Source: Saprospiraceae bacterium (lineage in GTDB: Bacteria > Bacteroidota > Bacteroidia > Chitinophagales > Saprospiraceae). From it: a DNA stretch of 64,000 nucleotides. Positions 43,505 through 53,260 of the stretch are shown one piece after another. The position numbers and the translations under genes are program-made. How positions within the stretch are numbered: position 1 is the first letter of the stretch; each line of letters begins with the position of its first letter. The notes under the pieces are model-generated. The model searched no databases. It saw only the letters and a program-made list of their open reading frames with translations, and was not told the origin of the DNA. The DNA is taken from contig JANQQI010000022.1 of the NCBI GenBank assembly GCA_028285085.1, forward strand, positions 62,001 to 126,000, in the 5' to 3' direction.

Positions 43505-43752
43505 TATGTTGCTTGAGTGCAATCAAATTATTGCCTCCTCCCACCAATCACCGTTTCAAAGCACAAATCCTCAATTAACACTTTTTAGAAGCTTATAAAT
43601 AACTGATGAATCATCTGTTACAGATGTGTTTTTTAGTTAATGCTTGGTTTTCAATAGATTATACGAATACTTACAATCACCTTACCCTCTTCAATAAGTG
43701 CCGCTGGCATTTTTGGAAACGAATTATCTTTTTTAATCAAAACTGACATAGA

Positions 43753-46700
43753 ATGAGAATTCTCTACACGCTGATTATTCTATTCGTCTGTGGTCTGGTG
43801 AGTTTGAGTGCCCAGACTGTTTGGACGGGAAACGCCGATTCTGATTGGACAAATCCGGCTAACTGGTCCAACGGAGTTCCTACAACTGGAGTGACAGCGA
43901 CCATTCCCGGAACGCCTTCCGGTGGTAACAATCCGGTTTACACCGGCTCGCCTATTATTGATTTCACGATTCAAAATGCGGGTACGATTACGTTTGGTGA
44001 TTTTGTTTATAACAGTGGCACCATTATCAACTTCTCGGGGGCTACCTTTATCACCAACGACAACTATTTCGTAAATGCGGGGATGGTGACCTTCGATAAT
44101 GATGGTAACTTCTCCAATAACGGCACCTTTGATAACTATGGGACTTTCGATAACGCAGCTTCTGCGATATTCGCTAATAATGCGGGCTCTCATTTGATCA
44201 ATCGAGGGATTTTTCGCAACAATGGGCAATTGACCAATGATGGTGACATTTCAAACTATGGTAATTTCCGTAGTACGAATAATGTACAGAACAACGGTCT
44301 GATTACGAATCTTGGCTTCATGGAGCACCCCTTCGGTAGCGTATTCATGAACAATGCCGGAGGAACCATTCAAAACGAAGCCAGCGGCGAGTTGACGGCT
44401 AATGGTACTTTTGAGAATCCCGGTACGATCAACAATGCCGGAGATTTGATGATCCAGACGGCTTGTAACCTAGTAAATAGTAACCAGATTAATAACAGCG
44501 GTCTGCTGGAAATCTCTGGTACTTTAACCAATAATAGTAATTATAATAATACCGGAACGACTTTCGTCAACGATTCTGGTACTTACGATAATAAAGCAAA
44601 TACCCAAAATACCGGAAGCATAGAAATCAGCATTTGTGGTAATCTGGTACAGGATTCTGGTACAGATATCACCGGTACCGTGATCAATGACGGTCTGATT
44701 TTCTTGCTGAACGGTAACGTTTCCATTTCAGGTGGTGAGTTCGGTGAAGTCTTTACGGAGTTAGGACAAACTAAGCCTCCGGTAGCGGGATGTCGCTCTG
44801 GTTTTGTACTAATGCTTGATGAAAATGGCGAAGGAACCTTGCAAGTAGTAGACATCGATAAAGGGGGATACGGCAACTGCGGTGCGGTACTAGTAAACAA
44901 GACCTTATCTGAGACGCAGTTTACTTTGGCCGACCTCGGTACGCAAGTGGTAACTTTGACGGTTGAAGATAATCTTGGGCTTACCGCTAGCTGTGATGCC
45001 TTTATTACCGTGATCGAATTTGTTCCGCCAATTGTCGCGGTGGACGATCCAGATCTTGAGTTTGCTTGCCCTGAGGATATTACTTTGACTACTGCACCCG
45101 GTGGTGCTACCGCAATTGCCAGCTGGGAAGAGCCCGCACCACCTATCACTAACTGTACCCCTGGTGCAGATTGCAGCGATTTACCCACATATTTGCCAGG
45201 CTATAGCTACATCGGTGAGTTTGAGGGGAGCCGTTATTTTCTGGCCGATCATACGACAAGTTGGAATACGGCTCAGCACGATGCCTTGGAAAGCGGTGGT
45301 TATCTGGCAGTGGTAAACAGCGCGGAAGAAAATACTTATTTGAAAGATGCTGTAAACTATAATGCTTGGATTGGTTTCACGGACAAAAATAGTGAAGGCA
45401 GTTTCAGCTGGGTAAACGGCGAAACGGTAAACTACACTAACTGGAACAACGGTGAGCCAAATGACTACGGCAGTGGTGAAGATTATACGGAAATGCGTAA
45501 TAACGGTAAGTGGAATGACTTACCCAACAGCCACCACCGACGTGGCTTGGTAGAACTGCCTTGTGGTGCCCCGGCTTGTACGGATTTGTCTAACGAGATC
45601 CCTGGGTTCATTTTCTTAGGCGAATTCAACAATAGTAAATACTACTGCTCTTCGTACAGCAACTATACTTGGGCTGAGGCGCGTGAATTATCGGCTGCAG
45701 CCGGTGGTCAACTCGTGATTGTGGAAGATGAACAAGAGAATGAATTCATTCGCAACGGGATCATGACGGATTATGCCTGGATCGGTTTGACGGATGAAGA
45801 AAGCGAAGGCACTTACAAGTGGGTAAACGGAGAAGAATCTACTTTCTTCAATTGGAACCCCGGGGAGCCTAATAATAATGGTGGAAACGAAGACTATGTG
45901 CGTTTATTAAAATATAATGGTAAGTGGACCGATCGTAATCAATGGTTCGAAGCGGAATTTGTCATGGAGATTGAATGCGGAGACGAAAATAACAACGGCG
46001 GTGGTGGTACCGGCGAAGTATTTGTCGAGCAAATCTCCGGCCCGGACAATGGAGCAGAATTCTTCCTCGGTACGACCGAAGTCGCTTACCGTGCTTCTGA
46101 TGATTGCGGCAATGAAGAAATCTGCATTTTTAATGTGACCGTTGAACAGGTACCAGCGGAAATCACTTTTGATTGTCCTACCAGCCTAGTGTTGGACGCT
46201 GAGCCCGGTGCACCTGGCGCAGTTGCCAACTGGACGGAGCCAACGGCTTCAACCACCTGCTTTAAAGATGGAATCGCTCTGGAGCGTATCGATGATTCAC
46301 CGGCTAACGGCGAGCTTTTCCCAATTGGTCAGTCTTTCGTCGTGTATGCTATTACAGATTCTTGTGGTGGCTTATCGGTTTGTAACTTCTCGATAACGGT
46401 AAACGAGGTAGCTGCAACTTTGACCTTGGAAGAATGCCCCGCAGATTTTGTGGCGACATCTAATCAAGTCAGCTGGACGGAGCCGGTAGCTTCGACTACT
46501 TGCTTCACTGGCAATATTACGATTGAACAGATTGCCGGACCTGTCAATGGCAGCTCCGTTGCTCAAGGGACATACCAAGTGGTTTATCTGCTTTCTGATG
46601 ATTGTGGCAATACCGAAGTCTGCTTCTTCAATGTGAGTGTAGAAACGACTTGTCCTGACGCCGGAACGCCATGTGATGATGGTGATCCTTGCACCATCAA

Positions 46701-49700
46701 CGACGTAGAAGACGGCAACTGCGGTTGTGCCGGTACTTTCGTGGATAGCGATGGTGACGGGGTGTGTGACGCGGAAGATATTTGTGCTGGAGGTGATGAT
46801 AATGTCGATTCAGACGGTGATGGCATCCCGGATTTCTGCGATGATTGTGATACCAGCCTGGAAGGCACACCGTGTGATGATGGTGATCCATGTACCACCG
46901 GAGATGTTTTTGATGCAAACTGTGGTTGCGCAGGAACCTTCGCAGACAGTGATGGTGACGGGGTGTGTGATGCGGAAGATATCTGTGCTGGTGGTGATGA
47001 CAATACCGATACGGATGGTGACGGCACTCCAGATTTTTGCGATAACTGTGATAACTACACCTCTGGTGGTCAAATTGGTTTTGGCCCCAACTGTGAGGGT
47101 AGCTTCACCATTAATGGTTGTCCGGCAGTAGCGCCCGTCATCGAAGATTGTATCTCGCCTATGGGCGGATCGGGTGATGAAGAGTATCTGTGGTTGTTTA
47201 GCATAACCACCGGTGATTTCCCTACTCAGCAAGTGTCGAATATTGATAATGATCCTAACTGGGATATTTTACCAGGTGCCGATGGTCCATCTTTCGATCC
47301 TGGGGTTGTGAATCAGACGACTTGGTACCTACGCTGTGCGCGTCGTGCCGGATGCGATCTCTATACCGGAGAATCAAATATTATTATGATCAAATGCGGT
47401 CCTTGTATCGATAGTGATGGCGACGATGTGTGCGATACCGATGATGTGTGCCCGGGTAGCGATGATAATGTCGATAGTGATGGTGACGGTACTCCGGATG
47501 GTTGTGACGATTGTGATAACAGCTTGGCAGGTACTGCTTGCGATGACGGTGACCCAAATACGGAGAATGATGTATTTGACGATAACTGTAACTGTGCCGG
47601 TACCCCAGTAGAAGATATTTGCGAAGATATTTTTTCAATTCGTAGTGTAACCAGCGTAGGCGACAATTGTGGGCAGTGGTGTAATGCACCTTATGCTTTC
47701 ACTTTGGGACCAGACAACTGTTATGCTGCAGGCAATGACCTCTTGTTCACAGAATTCAACGACGGAACTGCTGTTCTGGAAGGTTCTCTGCGTAAAAATG
47801 GTCAAACGGGTCATTTGATCGTCAACTTTAGTGGGCGCACCTTCGATGCGCCAGCTGGCAGCCCTAAATACGAGCTATGTATTTCAAATGGCGGAGAAGG
47901 TTGGTACTACTATCCAACCTTTGACGGGACATTCACCTATCCAGATGGTTCTACAACTACGATTACGCGTCGTGGACCAGCCTTCCAGGTAGGAGAGGGA
48001 GCGAGTCTCCAAGACAACGGTTTAGGTGGCAGTGGTTGGTTTGACTCTAGCGACGGCGATCACGGCGATCTCAACTTCTTGTTGTCTAACCAAATTGACT
48101 GCATTGATGATGGTATCTATCTGGAAGCTGAGTGTGCCGAAGTCGGACACCGTTTCAATGAGGTCAGCTCAAGTACCGCTTCTAACGGCGCTTTCGTTAC
48201 CGTACAACACGGTTACAATGCTTACAGCCACGCACCAAGTAACTCCGGAGATCGCGTTCGCTTTACTGTGAATGTTGCTACAGCGGGCGATTACAAAGTA
48301 TTCGCCCGAGTGAAAGCACCAAACGGTGGTGACAATAGTTTCTGGGTACGTGCAAATAACGGTACTTGGGTGAAATGGAATGACATTCAACAAAGCCACT
48401 CCTTCATCTGGGATCAGGTACACGATAACGATAATAATAACGCTTTGGTGACCTTCCACCTTAATGCGGGTAGCAATACGATTGATTTTGCTTACCGTGA
48501 GGATGGAACAGAGTTAGACAAAGTGTTCATTACGCTTAACGGTGATGCGCCAGTTGATCTCGGTCCGATCGGTGAAAACTGCGAAGATGAATCTACAGAT
48601 TGTCTTGGTGAGGCCGGAAGTGTTTCTTTTGAACAGGCAAATGGCCACTACTGGTATCAAGTACAACTTGAGCAGTCATACGTTAATCCGGTGGTTGTAG
48701 CCTACATCACTTCTCGTAACGGAGGTGATCCGGTAACGACGCGTGTACGTAACGTCACGTCTGGAAGTTTTGAAGTCCAAATCGACGAGTGGGATTACCT
48801 GGATGGTTACCACGCTGCCGAAGATGTTAGCTACATTGTTGTAGAGGCAGGCACCCACGTTCTGTCTGATGGACGTGTACTTCAGGCGGGTACCACCACG
48901 GCAAACGGCCACTTTTCTACGGAGTCTTACAACTACGACTTCAACAGTACACCAGTTGTAGTAGCTCAAATGATGACATACAACGACAATGCTGCTGCAA
49001 CGGTACGCCTTCGTAACGTCAGCCACTCGAGCTTCAAAGTGAAGCTGCAGGGTGAAGAAGCCTTTGAATACGCTGGTCATCGTCATGATGAAGAGACGCT
49101 AGGATGGATTGCGATGGAAGCAGGTATCGGTATCACTGAAGGCAGCCGCTACGAAGCGAAAACGACTCCTGATGCGGTGAAACACACTGGATACTGGTGG
49201 GATTTTGAGCAAACCTTTGACACTAGACCCGTTATGGTCGGTGGCATCTCCACTTACGATGGAGGGAACACCACGGCAGCACGCTTTGCCGCTTTCTCTG
49301 CCACAGGTGTTGATATGATTGCTGAAGAGGAGCGCTCTTACGATAACGAGATCAACCATACCCACGAGAAGGTAAGCTACATTCTCTTCGATGAGGGTGT
49401 CATTTGTTCAACCAACAGCAACTCTGGTAACTACGAAAGTGTACCGGGTGATCGTCTCCAATTCTTTGCTCGTCAGGCAGGGCGTCAGTCTCGACTGTTC
49501 TGGGTAACGAATACCGAAGCACGCAATGATTACTTCATCGTTGAGCGTTCGGCGGATGGTCAGAACTTTGAAGAGTTGTATGACATGGATAGTCGTAATA
49601 GCCAAGAAGGGTTCTTCGAGTATGAACTTTCGGATGTTGAACCGTTAGAAGGGATCAACTACTATCGCGTCAAGCAAGTTTATGCTGATGGTAGTTTCGT

Positions 49701-49995
49701 GTACTCGAATACGGAAGAAGTTGTCTTTGCGATCGACCTAGAAGCCGTTGTGGTCTTCCCGAATCCGGCGACAACTCAGGTGAGTGTGAGCTTGAAGCAA
49801 TTTGCCGGACAGCCTGCATTAATTCGTATCTTTGACCAATTCGGTCGTGAAATGGATGCGATTCAGATTGAATCTGTAACGAATGCACCAGTGACTTTTG
49901 ATATTGAAAATTACAAGGCAGGTGCTTACACCATGTATATCGATCTTGAAACCACTCGTAATATTGCTCGCACCTTTATTGTGGGCAGACTATAG
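43753..49995 (+). CDS. Giant mosaic cell-surface adhesin with T9SS type A tail
   Basis: 2080 residues with a signal peptide (MRILYTLIILFVCGLVSLSAQ). Approximate order: Asn/Gly-rich repeats of NNGTFDNYG type (60-300); two C-type lectin-like domains (475-603 and 611-741), each with an EPN triplet (NNGEPNDYG; NPGEPNNNG) and a W-N-D or W-T-D motif, suggesting Ca-dependent mannose-type sugar binding; HYR-like repeats (745-970); thrombospondin type 3-like Ca repeats DSDGDGVCDAEDIC (966-1103 and about 1217-1287); a CBM6/35-like domain (1452-1600); three ~90-residue repeats (1617-1887); an Fn3-like domain; and a Por tail VVFPNPATTQVSV at the end. Likely a carbohydrate-binding surface protein. Confidence 0.88.
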   Translation: MRILYTLIILFVCGLVSLSAQTVWTGNADSDWTNPANWSNGVPTTGVTATIPGTPSGGNNPVYTGSPIIDFTIQNAGTITFGDFVYNSGTIINFSGATFITNDNYFVNAGMVTFDNDGNFSNNGTFDNYGTFDNAASAIFANNAGSHLINRGIFRNNGQLTNDGDISNYGNFRSTNNVQNNGLITNLGFMEHPFGSVFMNNAGGTIQNEASGELTANGTFENPGTINNAGDLMIQTACNLVNSNQINNSGLLEISGTLTNNSNYNNTGTTFVNDSGTYDNKANTQNTGSIEISICGNLVQDSGTDITGTVINDGLIFLLNGNVSISGGEFGEVFTELGQTKPPVAGCRSGFVLMLDENGEGTLQVVDIDKGGYGNCGAVLVNKTLSETQFTLADLGTQVVTLTVEDNLGLTASCDAFITVIEFVPPIVAVDDPDLEFACPEDITLTTAPGGATAIASWEEPAPPITNCTPGADCSDLPTYLPGYSYIGEFEGSRYFLADHTTSWNTAQHDALESGGYLAVVNSAEENTYLKDAVNYNAWIGFTDKNSEGSFSWVNGETVNYTNWNNGEPNDYGSGEDYTEMRNNGKWNDLPNSHHRRGLVELPCGAPACTDLSNEIPGFIFLGEFNNSKYYCSSYSNYTWAEARELSAAAGGQLVIVEDEQENEFIRNGIMTDYAWIGLTDEESEGTYKWVNGEESTFFNWNPGEPNNNGGNEDYVRLLKYNGKWTDRNQWFEAEFVMEIECGDENNNGGGGTGEVFVEQISGPDNGAEFFLGTTEVAYRASDDCGNEEICIFNVTVEQVPAEITFDCPTSLVLDAEPGAPGAVANWTEPTASTTCFKDGIALERIDDSPANGELFPIGQSFVVYAITDSCGGLSVCNFSITVNEVAATLTLEECPADFVATSNQVSWTEPVASTTCFTGNITIEQIAGPVNGSSVAQGTYQVVYLLSDDCGNTEVCFFNVSVETTCPDAGTPCDDGDPCTINDVEDGNCGCAGTFVDSDGDGVCDAEDICAGGDDNVDSDGDGIPDFCDDCDTSLEGTPCDDGDPCTTGDVFDANCGCAGTFADSDGDGVCDAEDICAGGDDNTDTDGDGTPDFCDNCDNYTSGGQIGFGPNCEGSFTINGCPAVAPVIEDCISPMGGSGDEEYLWLFSITTGDFPTQQVSNIDNDPNWDILPGADGPSFDPGVVNQTTWYLRCARRAGCDLYTGESNIIMIKCGPCIDSDGDDVCDTDDVCPGSDDNVDSDGDGTPDGCDDCDNSLAGTACDDGDPNTENDVFDDNCNCAGTPVEDICEDIFSIRSVTSVGDNCGQWCNAPYAFTLGPDNCYAAGNDLLFTEFNDGTAVLEGSLRKNGQTGHLIVNFSGRTFDAPAGSPKYELCISNGGEGWYYYPTFDGTFTYPDGSTTTITRRGPAFQVGEGASLQDNGLGGSGWFDSSDGDHGDLNFLLSNQIDCIDDGIYLEAECAEVGHRFNEVSSSTASNGAFVTVQHGYNAYSHAPSNSGDRVRFTVNVATAGDYKVFARVKAPNGGDNSFWVRANNGTWVKWNDIQQSHSFIWDQVHDNDNNNALVTFHLNAGSNTIDFAYREDGTELDKVFITLNGDAPVDLGPIGENCEDESTDCLGEAGSVSFEQANGHYWYQVQLEQSYVNPVVVAYITSRNGGDPVTTRVRNVTSGSFEVQIDEWDYLDGYHAAEDVSYIVVEAGTHVLSDGRVLQAGTTTANGHFSTESYNYDFNSTPVVVAQMMTYNDNAAATVRLRNVSHSSFKVKLQGEEAFEYAGHRHDEETLGWIAMEAGIGITEGSRYEAKTTPDAVKHTGYWWDFEQTFDTRPVMVGGISTYDGGNTTAARFAAFSATGVDMIAEEERSYDNEINHTHEKVSYILFDEGVICSTNSNSGNYESVPGDRLQFFARQAGRQSRLFWVTNTEARNDYFIVERSADGQNFEELYDMDSRNSQEGFFEYELSDVEPLEGINYYRVKQVYADGSFVYSNTEEVVFAIDLEAVVVFPNPATTQVSVSLKQFAGQPALIRIFDQFGREMDAIQIESVTNAPVTFDIENYKAGAYTMYIDLETTRNIARTFIVGRL

Positions 49996-50029
49996 AGAGT
50001 AAGGGTTAAATAATACAATTAACCTTACC

Positions 50030-50067
50030 GAGGAGCCTTCTATTTTTTGGGAGGTTCCTCTTTTTTT
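50030..50067 (+). terminator. Intrinsic terminator of the adhesin gene
   Basis: GAGGAGCCTTC (50030-50040) pairs with GGAGGTTCCTC (50050-50060) through nine Watson-Crick and two G-T pairs, followed by T7. Confidence 0.85.
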
Positions 50068-50332
50068 GTTGAAGAAATGGAAAAGGCGGGTGTCGAAAGT
50101 TTATTTGTAATGAGTTGTATTTTAAGATATCTATGGACAAATCAGGATTTTCTCAACTCAATCACATATTTAGAGTGGAGGGATATTGATAAGTAAAACT
50201 CAGAAGCACTTTACCCGGTGAGATAGCATAATGTCTATTTTGAATCAGTGTAAAAACCAGTAGGCAGTTTGGCAAAGAGATGCCTGTCCTATAGAAAGCC
50301 TTGTTTATTACCCTTTATTCTATGAATACACA

Positions 50333-50366
50333 TAAAAAAAGAGCTAGAGATCACAATCCCTAGCTC
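50333..50366 (-). terminator. Terminator of the choice-of-anchor B gene
   Basis: GAGCTAG (50341-50347) and CTAGCTC (50360-50366) with an extension GAT/ATC. Read on the minus strand the hairpin is followed by a run of T (A7 on the plus strand, 50334-50340). Confidence 0.8.
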
Positions 50367-50398
50367 CTTTTCATTAAAAGGCCAGAAAGCCTATTTCC

Positions 50399-51793
50399 TT
50401 ATCGCTTTACGACCTTTTGATTCCATTGGCGATCACCTTCTCTAAGTTGCAGAAAATACATACCAGCGGGTAGCTTGGCCATATCAAAGGCGAGGCTCGT
50501 CGCGCCAAGAATTTGCTCTTGTCGTTCCTGCACCAATTGTCCCGTTGAGCTGTAAAGACGGAACGTACCATCCAGCGCCACAGAACTATTGATATTGACC
50601 GAAAGAATATCTTCAACCGGATTAGGTAGCACTTCAAATTGTGTCAAAGGCAGTTCAGCATCTTGTGTGCTAGTGACCATTTCATCCAATTCTAAAACAT
50701 ACAAACCCGTTTGCATATCCGAAGCAATGATATTACCGGAAGGCAGATAAGGGTAAACACCCCAGCAACCTGCATAGCCATTATAATCCGTATTGTCAGG
50801 ATAAGTGTCGTAATAAGCCACTCGTTTTGGATTGGCTGGATCAGAAATATCAAAAATCACCAAACCATCTTCGTAGTAAGACACATAAGCGAAATCGCCT
50901 AAAATGAATGGATTGTGTGGCGTAGCTCCCTCGTGTTCAGGTGCCAGGAGTGGTTCTTTGAAAGAAGTAATAAACTCAATTTCTCCCGTTCCAATATTCG
51001 CTAAATCTAACATGATCAAAGGCATACCCAGAGGGACCTCTTCGGCCACAATCAAGGTTTGTCCATCATCAGTTAGCCAATTGCTGTGGTTGTAGGCACC
51101 AGTTTCAATAGAAGCAATAATCGAAGGGTTTTCAGCATCATTGAAATCCCAAATGACCAGTGAAGAGGTATTACCGTGTGAGCAATAGGCAATATTATCC
51201 CGTACAAACACATCGTGGACATACTCACCGAGCATTCCAGCGGCTAAATTTACTGAACTTATCAGGGTAGGGTTGTCTGGATCTTGAGTGAGGTCGAATA
51301 CGATCAGTCCGTCATTTTCGGTATCCGAACCAGCGACGTAAAGTCGACCGTGGTCAGTATCGATGAAAATATTGTGTGATTGCTCGAACCAAGCAGTGGT
51401 TTGATTCGTCAGCGTCACTTCATTAGGAAGATTGCTAAGATCAAAAATAAGTAAACCTTCATCTCCGGAGTCCGCTACGGCGTAGGCCCGATCGCGGTAT
51501 ACTTTGAAATCCCGCCACAGGCTGGTGCTTCCTCCGGCGACTTGGTCGATCAGGACGGGTTGATTGGGATCGGTGACATCCACAAAGTGCACAAAGTTGG
51601 CACTACCTATAATTGCATATTCGCGATTATTTTCATCTACATAACCCCAGATATCGTTGTAAATGCCGAGAGAATGCATAGGCAGATCGGGATTGTGCCA
51701 GCTGGATAGTTTTGCCATATTCTCTGCATCTTGCGCATTTAGCGTACCGCATAGGAATATTAGTAGAAAAAGTGGGTAACGATTCATTTTCAT
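50399..51793 (-). CDS. Choice-of-anchor B family protein with LVIVD-type repeats and T9SS type A tail
   Basis: 464 residues from the ATG at 51793 (MKMNRYPLFLLIFLCGTLNAQ signal); the open frame extends upstream but without a signal peptide. The body is a beta-propeller-like array with repeats such as NFVHFVDVTDPNQPVLI, GLLIFDLSNLPNEVTL, GLIVFDLTQDPDNPTLI and GLVIFDISDPANPKRV, typical of the LVIVD/choice-of-anchor B group. It ends in a Por secretion tail (FEVLPNPVEDILSVNI...SSTGQLVQ...PAGMYFLQL). Expected to be secreted through T9SS; function unknown. Confidence 0.88.
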   Translation of the reverse strand: MKMNRYPLFLLIFLCGTLNAQDAENMAKLSSWHNPDLPMHSLGIYNDIWGYVDENNREYAIIGSANFVHFVDVTDPNQPVLIDQVAGGSTSLWRDFKVYRDRAYAVADSGDEGLLIFDLSNLPNEVTLTNQTTAWFEQSHNIFIDTDHGRLYVAGSDTENDGLIVFDLTQDPDNPTLISSVNLAAGMLGEYVHDVFVRDNIAYCSHGNTSSLVIWDFNDAENPSIIASIETGAYNHSNWLTDDGQTLIVAEEVPLGMPLIMLDLANIGTGEIEFITSFKEPLLAPEHEGATPHNPFILGDFAYVSYYEDGLVIFDISDPANPKRVAYYDTYPDNTDYNGYAGCWGVYPYLPSGNIIASDMQTGLYVLELDEMVTSTQDAELPLTQFEVLPNPVEDILSVNINSSVALDGTFRLYSSTGQLVQERQEQILGATSLAFDMAKLPAGMYFLQLREGDRQWNQKVVKR

Positions 51794-51990
51794 AAAGTAA
51801 ATTTTTAATGACGACGAAAAATTGGAAGTGATCCCGATTTGCAAACTTAAATATGCAACTTTTATAAATACCTTGAGGCGAGATTGGTGTGAATCTTGAA
51901 TGAATTGGCAGTAAGGCGACAGCCTGTGAGCATTCTGAGGGAAAAGAAATACTTTCCGTGGTGGCTCACCGTTAAAACGAAGACAATTTG

Positions 51991-51998
51991 TACTTTTG
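51991..51998 (+). promoter_or_regulatory. Bacteroidota -7 box for the PorV/PorQ-like gene
   Basis: TACTTTTG matches TAnnTTTG, 44 bp before the ATG at 52042. The -33 is not clear. The 248-bp divergent spacer 51794-52041 has no gene. Confidence 0.5.
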
Positions 51999-52041
51999 TT
52001 TTCGTAAAGCATCAAAACCGAAGGCACTCAAAGCAATAATT

Positions 52042-53151
52042 ATGATTAAACGCTTTTTACCAGCTTTTATCCTGCTTCTTTTTCTGACGACTAGTACGAG
52101 CTTGCTTGCTCAGCGCAAATACAGTAATGAATTTCTCAATATTGGTGTCGGCGCTCAGGCTCACGGGATGTCAAATGCAATGACGGCCCACACCAATGAT
52201 ATCTACTCTACCTTCTGGAATCCGGCCGGCTTGACGAAAATTGAAGCTCCCTTTGAAATTGGGCTGATGCACGCGGAATGGTTCCGTAGTATTGCCAAGT
52301 ACGATTATCTTGGCTTCGCCAAGACCCTCAATAGTGAATCCAAATCCGTTCTCGGTGTATCTCTGATCCGCTTGGGCATCGATGATATCCCCAATACTCT
52401 GAACTTGGTTGAGCCTGATGGCACCATCAATTACGATAATGTAACTTCTTTTTCTACCGCTGATTATGCCTTTTTGGTCTCCTATGGCCGCGAAATCGAT
52501 TTCAAAGGAAGAACCCTTTCCGTAGGGGGAAATGCTAAAGTCATTCGACGTGTCGTGGGTTCCTTTGGCTCGGCTTGGGGCTTCGGGATCGATTTAGGGG
52601 TACAGTATCAAGCGGGCAATTGGCAACTGGGTTTTGTTGGTAAAGATATCACCTCAACTTTTAACGCCTGGTCTTTCTCGCTCAACGATCAAGAGCAACA
52701 GGTATTTACTGCTACAGGTAACGACATTCCTGAAAGTACGCTCGAAATCACACGTCCGACTTTTGTCTTCGGCGCAGCTTACCGATTCAATTTCGGAGAA
52801 GATTACAGCCTGATGCCGGCACTGGATTTTCGGATCACTACTGACGGACAACGTAACGTCCTGGTCAATTCCAAAGCGTTCAACCTCGATCCGGTCTTTG
52901 GTTTTGAATTCAGCTACCGCAAGTTCCTATTTCTACGTGGTGGGGTAGGGAATTTCCAACGATCGCTCGACGATGTCGGTGGTGAGGAAGTTTTGACGTT
53001 ACAACCCAATTTTGGGGTAGGGGTTAAACTGGGCCGTATCCGATTGGATTATGCGTATACCAACGTCGGTAATGTATCGGATGTCCTCTATTCAAATATC
53101 TTCTCTCTGGTTCTGGATCTCAAGCGTAAGAAACGCTACTACGATAATTAG
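52042..53151 (+). CDS. PorV/PorQ family outer-membrane protein
   Basis: 369 residues from the ATG at 52042, directly before a signal peptide (MIKRFLPAFILLLFLTTSTSLLAQ). The opening NEFLNIGVGAQAHGMSNAMTAHTNDIYSTFWNPAGL is the typical start of PorV/PorQ and related FadL-like barrels: a gap-free G-A-x-x-x-G-M block followed by W-N-P-A-G-L. The rest alternates strands, ending FSLVLDLKRKKRYYDN. PorV is the shuttle protein of the T9SS that carries cargo; the family also includes non-T9SS members, so the exact role is unproven. Fits the T9SS substrates in the window. Confidence 0.85.
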   Translation: MIKRFLPAFILLLFLTTSTSLLAQRKYSNEFLNIGVGAQAHGMSNAMTAHTNDIYSTFWNPAGLTKIEAPFEIGLMHAEWFRSIAKYDYLGFAKTLNSESKSVLGVSLIRLGIDDIPNTLNLVEPDGTINYDNVTSFSTADYAFLVSYGREIDFKGRTLSVGGNAKVIRRVVGSFGSAWGFGIDLGVQYQAGNWQLGFVGKDITSTFNAWSFSLNDQEQQVFTATGNDIPESTLEITRPTFVFGAAYRFNFGEDYSLMPALDFRITTDGQRNVLVNSKAFNLDPVFGFEFSYRKFLFLRGGVGNFQRSLDDVGGEEVLTLQPNFGVGVKLGRIRLDYAYTNVGNVSDVLYSNIFSLVLDLKRKKRYYDN

Positions 53152-53176
53152 AGCTCGATCTACTGGTAGCATATTG

Positions 53177-53203
53177 AGTTGAAGTTACTTACAAACTTCA
53201 ACT
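53177..53203. terminator. Perfect hairpin after the PorV/PorQ-like gene
   Basis: AGTTGAAGTT (53177-53186) pairs perfectly with AACTTCAACT (53194-53203), 7-nt loop. T run is weak, so termination is probable rather than certain. Lies between convergent genes. Confidence 0.55.
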
Positions 53204-53260
53204 AACGATTTCCTTTGATGCAACTCGATTTCCGAGCGGCTATTTGTATTACGAGAGCAT

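Larger units (their letters stand above)
49996..50398. other. Intergenic region bounded by two terminators
   Basis: 403 bp. The first 70 bp hold the adhesin terminator and the last 70 bp the terminator of the convergent gene. Between about 50070 and 50330 no ORF, promoter or hairpin stood out. Confidence 0.5.

Noticed and set aside
43257-43547. 96-codon open frame on the minus strand
   Set aside because: Overlaps two promoter boxes and a terminator on the plus strand and encodes a low-complexity Asn/Ile/Leu-rich sequence without any recognisable motif.
46584-47232. Ser/Pro-rich minus-strand frames and short direct repeats resembling a CRISPR-like array
   Set aside because: They are the reverse reading of the DSDGDG calcium-repeat region in the adhesin; the repeats are in phase with codons, unequal in sequence, and have no spacer structure or cas genes nearby.
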